The position numbers and the translations under genes were made by a program. Under the pieces are notes generated by a model. The model saw only the letters and a program-made list of their open reading frames with translations, had not been told where the DNA came from and ran no database searches. From NCBI GenBank assembly GCA_017397655.1, contig JAFQIG010000014.1, forward strand, positions 1-64,000: 64,000 nucleotides of DNA, read 5' to 3'. Source of the DNA: Clostridia bacterium (GTDB taxonomy: Bacteria > Bacillota > Clostridia > Oscillospirales > Acutalibacteraceae). This document shows positions 25,983 to 34,700 of this stretch, one piece after another. How positions within the stretch are numbered: the first letter of the stretch is position 1; every line of letters starts with the position of its first letter.

Positions 25983-26915
25983 ATGGCAAGACGCAAACTC
26001 GGCGCTTCGGTAATCATTCTGTTTATCGCAGCAATCACACTCATATCAGGTACATATGCATGGTTCCTGGTAGGCGGATTCGCAAGCTTGTTCGACATTG
26101 GCTTCGATGTAATCGAGGCTCAGGGCGGACTTCTTCTCCAGGGTTCCAACGGAACAGCTGAAGAAGGTGCTGATGACTGGGGTACGGTTCTCGGCAGAGT
26201 TGACTTTGTAGAAAAGAGCTTTATCGTTGAAGGCGGCAAGTATAAGCCGGTATCCAGCCGTGACGGTGAAACATTCGTTTCCGTTCAGCTTAAGGATGGT
26301 TCCTTTGTCAGCGACGGTTATGCTCCCTCAAAGGATGATGCTGATGTTTCAGCAGCTCAGATTTGCTACAATGACTTTGATTTTAAGATCAAGTCAGATG
26401 CGGAAGAAATCGTAGGTGACGAAACTTCCGGTGCATACGTTCAGATTGAACTTAACGGTGACTCTTTTGATGCTGACGGCAATATTGAAACTGATGAGGA
26501 AGATCCTCTCGGTGCAGCTGTTGCAGCAAGAGTTGCAATTACGGTTGACGGAGTAACAAGAGTTTATTCTGTTGACGGTCAGACATATCAGGCAGTTACA
26601 CTTCCGTTCGGCAGTGAGATTGCTGATGTAGACGATCCTGATTTAGGTGAAGGTAACCGCATTATTGATGCCGGTGAAGATACAGCAAGCGCTGCAGGTC
26701 TCAGAGCTCCCGACAGCTACGACAGACTCGCAGACGAAAACGAAGTATTGACCAAGATTTATCTTGGATCGATCCCTGCAAACTCTTCTGCAGGTAAGGA
26801 TGTTTCCATCCAGGTTTGGCTTGAGGGTAACGACCCCGACTGTGTTGACTTTGCAGACAATACAGTTGCAGGTAAGAGCCTTATGGCAAAGATCACATTT
26901 GGTATAGACGAATAA
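25983..26915 (+). CDS. TasA-like secreted subunit 2
   Basis: A 310-residue secreted protein with a signal region ending S-G-T-Y-A-W-F-L (residues about 20-27). The mature chain is acidic and beta-rich and ends with V-W-L-E-G-N-D-P-D-C, the motif also found in the protein at 23025. Two cysteines in the mature part could form a disulfide. ATG 25983 is used because GAGGTAATAATT sits directly upstream; the longer frame has no ribosome site. The next gene is again a SipW-like peptidase, giving a subunit-peptidase pair. Confidence 0.78.
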   Translation: MARRKLGASVIILFIAAITLISGTYAWFLVGGFASLFDIGFDVIEAQGGLLLQGSNGTAEEGADDWGTVLGRVDFVEKSFIVEGGKYKPVSSRDGETFVSVQLKDGSFVSDGYAPSKDDADVSAAQICYNDFDFKIKSDAEEIVGDETSGAYVQIELNGDSFDADGNIETDEEDPLGAAVAARVAITVDGVTRVYSVDGQTYQAVTLPFGSEIADVDDPDLGEGNRIIDAGEDTASAAGLRAPDSYDRLADENEVLTKIYLGSIPANSSAGKDVSIQVWLEGNDPDCVDFADNTVAGKSLMAKITFGIDE

Positions 26916-26951
26916 TACCTACCTTATTAGCTTTTTGACAAAACCCGATGT

Positions 26952-26981
26952 TTCGTGGCAGAAAGCCATATCTGCCACGAA
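26952..26981 (+). promoter_or_regulatory. Intergenic hairpin after subunit 2
   Basis: TTCGTGGCAGA pairs perfectly with TCTGCCACGAA around an 8-nt loop, 36 bp after the subunit stop and 47 bp before the next start; no U-run. It again separates a subunit gene from its peptidase. Confidence 0.65.
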
Positions 26982-27028
26982 TGTGTGGGGTTATAGTTTA
27001 GAATTAGTTTTATGTCTGGGGAAAGATG

Positions 27029-27946
27029 ATGAACGAACAAAATAAGAAAAATACAATATCTGTTATTGCGAATATCGTATCGACAATAGTTCTTGTTTTT
27101 TCTATTATTGTCTGCGTGCTCGTCATCGCATCCATGAAATCATCATCAGGTGTTGCGCACATTTTTGGGTATTCGGTACTTTCCGTCAAGAGTGACTCAA
27201 TGGAGCCGGAATTCTATGAGAATGATCTTATTGTTGTAAAGTGTACCAAAACTACGGATGTTTTCGATGTAGGTGATGTTGTATCCTTTTTTGCATACGA
27301 CAAGTCCGGCACCCGCTTCATCAATACACACCGTATTGTAGAGGTAATCGAGGGTGAAACAAGAAATCGCTATGTTACCAAAGGTGACAATGCGGTTGCA
27401 TCCGATGATAAAAAGATATACAGCAGCAATATTATCGGTCAGTATACCGGCAAGCGCATTTCAGGTCTTGGAAAGATTGTTGATTTCATCAATTCTCCGA
27501 CAGGTGTTTTGCTTTGTGTAGTTATTCCGTCGGCGATAATTATTATCGCACAAGCCGTCAGTTACGCTACCGAGGCGTCAAAGAAAAAGAAACTTATGTT
27601 AGCTCAGGCAGAGGAACGAGCGCGTGAAGAAAGAGTTCAGCTCATCAATGATGTCGTTGCAGCTCAGAACAATGCAAACGGTGTTCGCTCCTATCAGCCG
27701 ATTATTCCTTCAGATATCAAGTTTGATGATGCAGAAAAACAGCGTGTAATCGAAGAGTATCTGTACAAGCAAAAGGAAGAAGAGGCTAAAAAGCAAGCTA
27801 TCATCGAGGAATATCTGGCAAAGCAAAAAGAAGCAGAACAGGCCGCTAAAGAAGAAGCTGAGGCGGCAAAGATTAAAGCGATTATTGCTGAGTTTCTTGC
27901 ACAGCAAAAAGCAGATAATAACGATTCTTCCGAATCTGATAAATAA
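27029..27946 (+). CDS. SipW-like signal peptidase I with repeat-bearing tail
   Basis: A 305-residue Ser-His signal peptidase. N-terminal helix (about 10-35), Ser57 in S-D-S-M-E-P, His101 in N-T-H-R-I, T-K-G-D-N-A-V, then a second helix near 163-187. The 115-residue cytoplasmic tail is highly charged and carries three copies of I-x-E-[YF]-L-x-[KQ]-Q, matching the tail of the peptidase at 25002. ATG 27029 gives better spacing from GGGGA than ATG 27026. The next two genes encode the membrane AAA+ ATPase and the coiled-coil protein, natural candidates for tail binding. Confidence 0.88.
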   Translation: MNEQNKKNTISVIANIVSTIVLVFSIIVCVLVIASMKSSSGVAHIFGYSVLSVKSDSMEPEFYENDLIVVKCTKTTDVFDVGDVVSFFAYDKSGTRFINTHRIVEVIEGETRNRYVTKGDNAVASDDKKIYSSNIIGQYTGKRISGLGKIVDFINSPTGVLLCVVIPSAIIIIAQAVSYATEASKKKKLMLAQAEERAREERVQLINDVVAAQNNANGVRSYQPIIPSDIKFDDAEKQRVIEEYLYKQKEEEAKKQAIIEEYLAKQKEAEQAAKEEAEAAKIKAIIAEFLAQQKADNNDSSESDK

Positions 27947-28009
27947 TTATAATTATCTCGTTTTTATACATTTACTTACGGCAAAATTCAATGAGAAGGT
28001 GGATTGAAT

Positions 28010-29578
28010 ATGGGCGCTATCGTAAAATTCATGGGTGATTTCCTTAATCAATTCGTTGTTAAGGGATTCTGGGGCATTATCAAGGGTATAGGTCTTGGTA
28101 TTGCTAACATCTTTAATATTCCTAAGTATATCACAATCTTTAAGGGATACTCTTCGGAACTTGGTGCAGGTGGTATTGTACTTGCGATTCTTGCAATAAT
28201 TCTTGTTCTTGCAGTACTTGCAGGTATCATATTCCTCATTGTACTTCTTTGCAAGAAGTATATTCGCTTCCGCAAAACTGTTGTTGACCAGGAAGAGCTC
28301 CTTAATGAGGTTGCGACTCTCAACCGTGAGGTTATCAAGCTTACACTTGAGAAAGAAAAGATCCTTGCTATGAAGGTTTCTCAGCTCGGACTTCGTCCGG
28401 GTGAAAGTCCTTATCTTGAAGCTCCCGACGGATCGGCCGGTACATCAGAGGCTGCTGAAGGTGCAGAGGGTGAAGACGCAGATAAGCTTGATGAAGATTA
28501 CAGCCGTTTCTACAAGTTGACTCAGGTTGACCTTGAGCTTGCTGACTATGTTCCTCCCGTATATAACAACGATATTACATTGCCCGAGATCGTTGATATG
28601 TACAGAAACTTCGCTGCATCAAGAATGGGTCTGTATTATGAACATAATACGATTCGTCTTTTCCTTGCTGCTTTCTCATCCACAAGACTTATCATCTTAC
28701 AGGGTATTTCCGGTACAGGTAAAACATCACTTCCGTATTCATTCGGTAAGTTTATTCAGAATGACGCAACTATCGCATCTGTTCAGCCGTCATGGCGTGA
28801 CCGTACAGAGCTTTTTGGCTACTTTAACGAATTCACAAAGCGCTTTAATGAAACTGAAGTTCTTAAAAAGATGTACGAAGCTACATATAAAGAGGATATC
28901 TTCCTTACAATCCTCGACGAAATGAACATCGCTCGTGTCGAGTACTACTTCGCCGAGCTCCTTTCAATCCTTGAAATGCCCAGCCGTGATGAATGGGTAG
29001 TCAGCCTTGTTCCTTCAGTATGGCCCACAGACCCGAAGCATCTCTTTGACGGTAAGCTCAAGCTTCCCGAAAATATGTGGTATATCGGCACAATCAATAA
29101 CGACGACTCTACATTCGCCGTTACTGATAAGGTTTACGACCGTGCTATTCCGATCGACATCAATACTAAGGGTAAGTATTTTGAAGCTCCCTGGACAGAT
29201 AATCTTACAATCAGCTACAAGCATCTTGAAGAAATGTTCAGAGAATGTAAAGTTAAATATAAGGTTTCCGACGAAAGCCTTCGTAAGCTTGCAGAACTTG
29301 ACGACTATGTTATCGAACATTTCCGTCTTGCTTTCGGTAACCGTATCGTTAAGCAGCTTGAGGACTTCGTTCCTGCATATGTCGGCTGCGGCGGAACAGA
29401 AATCGACGGTCTTGATTTCGTTCTTTGTCATAAGATCCTTCGTAAGTTTGAAGCTCTCAACCTTTCCTTCATCCGTGATGAAATCGGCGGCTTGATTACG
29501 TATCTTAACAAGCATTTCGGTAAGTCAAATATGAAGGAATCTAAGGAATACCTTGAGAGACTTCAGAAGTTGATCTAA
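28010..29578 (+). CDS. Membrane-anchored McrB-type AAA+ ATPase
   Basis: A 522-residue protein. Residues 53-80 are a strong transmembrane helix; a coiled coil (90-122) and acidic linker (135-165) lead to the AAA+ domain. Walker A G-I-S-G-T-G-K-T-S lies near 233, Walker B L-D-E-M-N-I-A-R-V-E-Y-Y-F near 302, sensor T-I-N-N-D-D near 362 and an arginine in V-Y-D-R. The D-E-M-N-x-A-R-V-E pattern is characteristic of McrB-like ATPases of McrBC restriction systems, but the DNA-binding N-terminus is replaced by a membrane anchor. AGAAGGTGG precedes ATG 28010. Inferred role: ATP-driven remodelling of the peptidase/fibre complex. Confidence 0.82.
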   Translation: MGAIVKFMGDFLNQFVVKGFWGIIKGIGLGIANIFNIPKYITIFKGYSSELGAGGIVLAILAIILVLAVLAGIIFLIVLLCKKYIRFRKTVVDQEELLNEVATLNREVIKLTLEKEKILAMKVSQLGLRPGESPYLEAPDGSAGTSEAAEGAEGEDADKLDEDYSRFYKLTQVDLELADYVPPVYNNDITLPEIVDMYRNFAASRMGLYYEHNTIRLFLAAFSSTRLIILQGISGTGKTSLPYSFGKFIQNDATIASVQPSWRDRTELFGYFNEFTKRFNETEVLKKMYEATYKEDIFLTILDEMNIARVEYYFAELLSILEMPSRDEWVVSLVPSVWPTDPKHLFDGKLKLPENMWYIGTINNDDSTFAVTDKVYDRAIPIDINTKGKYFEAPWTDNLTISYKHLEEMFRECKVKYKVSDESLRKLAELDDYVIEHFRLAFGNRIVKQLEDFVPAYVGCGGTEIDGLDFVLCHKILRKFEALNLSFIRDEIGGLITYLNKHFGKSNMKESKEYLERLQKLI

Positions 29579-29621
29579 TTCTGTATCTATTTACTACAAA
29601 CGCATAAAAGGGGACAGCGTA

Positions 29622-31655
29622 ATGAGCAACGAAAAAGTAACTGAATTATACGGCGAATATCAACTGATGATGAAGTCCCTTGTTGAGAGTGATGATTACT
29701 ATCAGCATCTCATGAAGGCTATTGATGCGGGTAACAACAGTTTTTCGCTTTTCAACAGATATTTTGAAAAGAAAATTGACCTTCGTTGGATTGATGCGAT
29801 TGAAAAATGTATTATTCCGCTTGATACTATCATCAGAAATCCCCGTAAGTTCATTGTACAGGAAGAGGAAATCGTTCCCATTGAGCGTGCAAGGAAGATT
29901 ACGGCTGAATCGGTTCGTCATTTGGCACAGCATACCAATATGATTGCACGTGTTGATGGTGACAGAGTTACTCCCAGCCAGATTCTCAATGTTTTCCGTG
30001 AGGAAAGCTTTGAAATTTATGAGAACAGGTTTATCTTCACACTGCTCAGGAACCTTCAAAGATTCGTTGATCAGAGATACGATGTCCTTTTTGCGCTTGA
30101 TAATGATGAATCTATGGCTTCACTCAAAATGGAGAGTGAGATTGACAACGGAAGAGAGAATATTGTTTATAAGCTTGAAATCTCTACCAAATCTACAGAA
30201 GATCACCGTGAAGGTGACATAAAAGAAACTAAGGATGCGACGGCGTTCCAGAGAATTGAGCGTATTAAGAGAATTGTTAATGAATTTGCACATTCTTCCT
30301 TTATGCGTGATCTCCAGGGATGTACTCCCGTGCGTCCTCCCATTATGCGTACAAATGTTATCAGTAAGGATGTTAACTTCCGTGCTTGTCTTGATTTGTG
30401 GCAGTTTATTTCTGCTTACAATGAAGTCGGTTATGAAATTATCGCTAAAGAAACCGATGAAATGGTCAATGACGAGTATAAGGAAGATCTTTACAGAATT
30501 TTCACTACCAACTATCTTTTACTTAAGAATAATACGGTTGAAGAAGAGAATATTCAGGGCAAGATCAGAAAGCGTAAGATCAAACCCAAGATGCTCAAAC
30601 GACTGGCAGAAGAGTTGGTTCTTGACTATGATATGGAAGAAGTCGAGATCAGAAAAGTCTTTGTTGATGAGCTCAAGCGTGTGAGCAAAAAGAAGATTGC
30701 CGGAGAAGAGAAAATCAGAGGTGCAATTACAAGAGCTCTTGATGCAGAAAATGCACGCAAGGCAGAGATTGAAGCCAAGCGCCTGGCGGAAATTCAGCGT
30801 CAGAAGGAAATCGAAAAGAGGCGCAAAGAGAGAGAAGCTGCAAGAATTGCAAGAGAAAAGCAGCTTGAAAAAGAGCGCATAGCTAAAGAGAAGGCTAAAG
30901 CAAAGGCAAAGAAAGAAAAAGAACTTGCACTTCTCAAAGCAGAAAAGGAAAAAGAAAAGCTTCGTCTTCAGAAAGAGAAGGAGCGTCAGGCAAAAATAGC
31001 AGCTGCCGAAGCAGAGAAAAAACGCAAAGCAAAGCTTCTTGAAGAGCAGCGTAAAGCTAAACTACTTGCCATTGAACAGGAAAAGAAAGAGAAAGAAAAG
31101 CTCAAGAAACAGCAGGAAAGAGAGCGTTTAGCCAAAGAAAAGGCTGCTCAGCTTGAAAAAGAACGTGCTGTAAAGGCAAAACAGAAAGAAAAAGAGCGTC
31201 TGGCAAGGGAAGCAGCTTTACAGAAAGAAAAGGAAAAAGCTGCTGCTGCCAAACAGAAAGAGAAAGAGCGTTTAGCTAAAGAAAAGGCGGCTTTAGCTGA
31301 AAAAGAGAAGCTTGCTAAAGAAAAGCAAAAAGAAAAGGATCGTTTAGCTAAAGAAAAAGCAGCACAGATCGCAAAGGAAAAGGCTGCTGCTGCGAAGCAA
31401 AAGGAAAAAGAGCGCCAGGCAAAAGCAAAGGCTACACTTGCTGAAAAAGAGCGTATAGCCAAGGAAAAAGCTAAGGAAAAGGAACGCTTAGCCAAAGAAA
31501 AAGCAGCACAGATCGCTAAGGAGAAGGCTGCTGCAGCGAAACAAAAGGAAAAAGAGCGTCAGGCGAAGGCCAAGGCAGCTCTTGCCGAAAAGGAACGTAT
31601 CGCCAAGGAAAAGGCTAAAGAAAAGGCTCGTCTGGCAAAAGAGAAGAATAAATAA
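29622..31655 (+). CDS. DUF2357-like protein with long K/E/A-rich coiled coil
   Basis: A 677-residue cytoplasmic protein. The N-terminal 370 residues resemble DUF2357, the part that precedes the nuclease in McrC-like partners: R-A-R-K-I-T-x-E-S-V-R-H-L-A near 91 and E-N-R-F-I-F-T-L-L near 136. No PD-(D/E)XK nuclease motif follows. Instead, residues about 375-677 are a very regular charged repeat, mostly K-E-K-E-R-L-A-K-E-K-A, predicted as a long coiled coil or single alpha helix. It begins 43 bp after the ATPase and is presumably its partner. The helix could reach to the peptidase tails, whose composition is similar. The DUF2357 match is by eye and moderate. Confidence 0.7.
   Translation: MSNEKVTELYGEYQLMMKSLVESDDYYQHLMKAIDAGNNSFSLFNRYFEKKIDLRWIDAIEKCIIPLDTIIRNPRKFIVQEEEIVPIERARKITAESVRHLAQHTNMIARVDGDRVTPSQILNVFREESFEIYENRFIFTLLRNLQRFVDQRYDVLFALDNDESMASLKMESEIDNGRENIVYKLEISTKSTEDHREGDIKETKDATAFQRIERIKRIVNEFAHSSFMRDLQGCTPVRPPIMRTNVISKDVNFRACLDLWQFISAYNEVGYEIIAKETDEMVNDEYKEDLYRIFTTNYLLLKNNTVEEENIQGKIRKRKIKPKMLKRLAEELVLDYDMEEVEIRKVFVDELKRVSKKKIAGEEKIRGAITRALDAENARKAEIEAKRLAEIQRQKEIEKRRKEREAARIAREKQLEKERIAKEKAKAKAKKEKELALLKAEKEKEKLRLQKEKERQAKIAAAEAEKKRKAKLLEEQRKAKLLAIEQEKKEKEKLKKQQERERLAKEKAAQLEKERAVKAKQKEKERLAREAALQKEKEKAAAAKQKEKERLAKEKAALAEKEKLAKEKQKEKDRLAKEKAAQIAKEKAAAAKQKEKERQAKAKATLAEKERIAKEKAKEKERLAKEKAAQIAKEKAAAAKQKEKERQAKAKAALAEKERIAKEKAKEKARLAKEKNK
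30740..31650 (+). repeat. Imperfect tandem repeat coding the charged helix
   Basis: The 3' part of the gene consists of degenerate repeats rich in AAAGAGCG, GCTAAAGAAAAG and AAGGCTGCTGC blocks, with near-identical longer blocks around 31340-31440 and 31490-31590. Such repeats can change copy number by slippage. The long cysteine- and phenylalanine-rich frame on the opposite strand is an artefact of this repeat. Confidence 0.8.
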
Positions 31656-31699
31656 TCCTTTTTATAATTAATCCGGTATAACGGATGCACACAGTAAGC

Positions 31700-31722
31700 T
31701 GTAAAGTGTAAGGGCTTTACAA
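31700..31722. repeat. TTGTAAAG inverted repeat, copy 3
   Basis: TGTAAAGT-N6-GCTTTACA (8-bp arms including one T.G pair), 27 bp before the giant gene's start and just upstream of its ribosome site. Same spacing as copies at 21176 and 21307. The 93-bp gap 31656-31748 otherwise holds only the ribosome site. Confidence 0.7.
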
Positions 31723-31748
31723 ACGATTTCGTCGGAGGTAATCGGTAT

Positions 31749-34700
31749 ATGAAGAAAAAATTTGTGGTTAGAGCATTAGCGATGCTGTTATCGGCATCCG
31801 TTATATTGACTTCTGTAAGCAGTGGTATGGGTATCCTTGCCGCTGCTGTAACTGCTTCTGCTGTTAACGATTCGGCTTCTGATGTCTCCGACACATCGGA
31901 TGTTGTTGTTAATTCAGCAGTTGTTATTGAGGGTAATGAGGTTCTCAAGGCTTCTGCAACAGGTATTACAGGCGGTTCCGGTGCGCAGTCTGACCCTTAT
32001 CTCATTAGTGATGTCAATGAATTACTTGCCGTCAGCAGTTATATCAATGATAATTCAAGCGGGGATAAGTATTTCCGCTTGGAGAACGATATTGACTTGT
32101 CTACAGTTACTTTTGAAAACTTTGTTAATTATGAAGATATCTATGCATTGATTTCTGCTACACCTTCGCTTTCAGGTAATGCTGATATTTTCTTTGATTT
32201 TGACGGTAATGGTAAAAAGCTTTACAACCTTAGTTTAACCGTACCAAGCGGTATATCTGCAGTAGGTATATTCGGATATGTTAACAGCAATTCTGCAATT
32301 CACGATTTAACCTTTGAAAACATTGCAATTTATAACCAGTATTCATCTAATGCAGCAACCGCGGTGGGTGCAGTTCAGAATCATGGTACGATTTCTGATT
32401 GTTCATTTATTAATCCGACTATTGACCTTACATCGGCGACATCTGCATTTAACTCAGATAATGTTGTTCTTGTCGGCGGTAAGGTGTATACAGGATATGC
32501 TGTTGTAGCATCAGACAATAACGGTACGATAACTCGTTGCTCTGTTACTGCAAATGATTCTCAAAAGGGAATTATTCTTGTTAAGGGCGACAGAAGATTT
32601 ATCGGCGGTATTGTCGGTCAGAACAGAAATACCGTTTCCGAATGTACGGTATCCGGACTTCGTATCTTCTCGTACGGATCTGCGGATTCTTCTGATTGGT
32701 CGGGTAGCGGTGTTGTGTCGAGCTATGTCGGTGCTGTTGCGGGTAGGAATAATGCTAAAGCTAACAGAACAAGTCCTGATCCCGTGATCACAGACTGTAC
32801 CGTTAACCTCAGTAATGCAATAGATCTCGTTTACGGTGACTATGTTGGCGGTATTGCAGGCTATAACGCAGGACGAATTGAAAATGCTCAGGTGAACGGT
32901 GATCATTCAAGTTACGGTTCAGCACCTGTTTCTGCATCTGCGGATATGTATGGTTTCGGCAGATACGGTGGTATTGCCGGTGGTAACAGCGGATATATTG
33001 TATCTTCCGGTGCATATGATGTCGGTTTTACATTCTCACGACAAGCAGAATCCAATGCATATGGTGGCATAGTAGGATTTAACAGCGGTTCTGTTGAAGG
33101 ATGTGTTTCTACCGGTTATGCTGATAACTCTTCACAGTCGGCTGCAGGAGTCGGTGGTGTTGTCGGTAATGTACAGTCGGGCACTTCGGTAGCGAATTGT
33201 TATACCTTTGTCAAGCTGTCAGCATCTAATGAGTACGCGGCGGCTGTTCTCGGCAAGAATGCCACCCTCACACATCTCGGCACAACGAACTATTGGTCTT
33301 CGCTTGTAAGCGGTATTTCATACGCGGTTCCGTTTAACGGCGTTGCTCAGAATGAGATTACAAGCAATCTTTCGGTTCTTAATGTACCTGTTGGTGCCGG
33401 TGGACTTACAATTGAACGTTCCTCTATTTCTCATTCCGGAAGCGAAGCGACTGTAGTTGTTGACATTACTAAGAATGCGACATCCGGCACTTCCGAAATC
33501 AGCGCCTCAAACACTTCTACAGGCTTCCGTATCACTTCAAATGTTGACGGTGCTTGCGGAGAGTTCTATTACTTTGTCAATATTACCTTCCCGTCAGGCG
33601 TAGGTATTTCGGGTAAATCGGTATCGCAGAGATTTTCTGTTCCCGTAATTGTATCTTCGTCGGCCTTGACAGGTGCGGGTACTTCGATATCAAATCCCAT
33701 TCTCATTACAACTTATACTCAGCTTAAGTTTATTAAGAATGCTCCTTCGGCGCATTATAAGCTTGCGGCGGATATTAATGCTGATACCACATGGGAGCCG
33801 TTTGCTTTCAGCGGCACTCTTGACGGTAACGGACATACCATCAACATTAAAACTACACTCTTTACTGATGTCAGCGGTACAAGAAGTGCTGATATCGCAT
33901 CTGATTCCTGGAAAAACGATCCCTCCAATCTTTTGTCAGGATATATCCATAATCTTAAAATAGTTGCAACTTCAGCCATTAATGGTCCTGTTATTCGTAA
34001 TCTTAACAATGCAACTCTTGTTGATATTACTTATTCTGCGACAACTGATGGTTTTGCACAGCTTAACACATCAAAAACAGGCGCTTTTGTAGGTGAGATT
34101 AACGGTAATGTTTATTTGAACCGTTGTTATGTCAGTGCTCCGGTGTCTGTTACATCTGTTTCTTCTGACGGCATAGCTGCGCTTGTAGGTTATGTGTCTG
34201 CAAATAACTTTATCATTGACAACTGTGGTACATCTTCGATTGTTGCCGTTAACAGTAATATTAATAAGGTTGCAGGCCTTATCGGATTTATTGCAGCTGT
34301 CAGCGGAAAGGGTATTGTATCAAATAACTATGCCACAGGAAGTGTTCATGTAACTTCGTCTGTTGCTAATGTTTTGCCGTCGATTATGATTGGCGCAATC
34401 CAGTCGATGACAAATCTTACATTAGAGTCTAACTATTATAGTGTTGCTCTTAAAGAAATCGCAGGTTACTCTGTTTCATTAAAGGCTGCACCTGTTTATA
34501 ACGGCATCAATGAATTTGACTTTGCCGATGGTGCTTATGATGTTCTGACTGATATGTCTCAGTCGGTAATTTCGCTTACTATGCCGACAGGAATGTATGC
34601 TGTATCTTCGGTTGATGTAAGTGACTTTGAGATTAATTTCGCTTCATCTGAAGTAAGTCTTGTAAGCGATTCAGTATCAGCTTCAGGCAACACTCTTACT

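Noticed and set aside
31148..31495. Minus-strand frame rich in F, S, C and A
   Set aside because: It is the antisense image of the K/E/A repeat and has no ribosome site.
28010..31655. McrBC restriction/defence system
   Set aside because: No nuclease or DNA-recognition domain is visible, the ATPase is membrane-anchored, and the neighbours are secretion genes.
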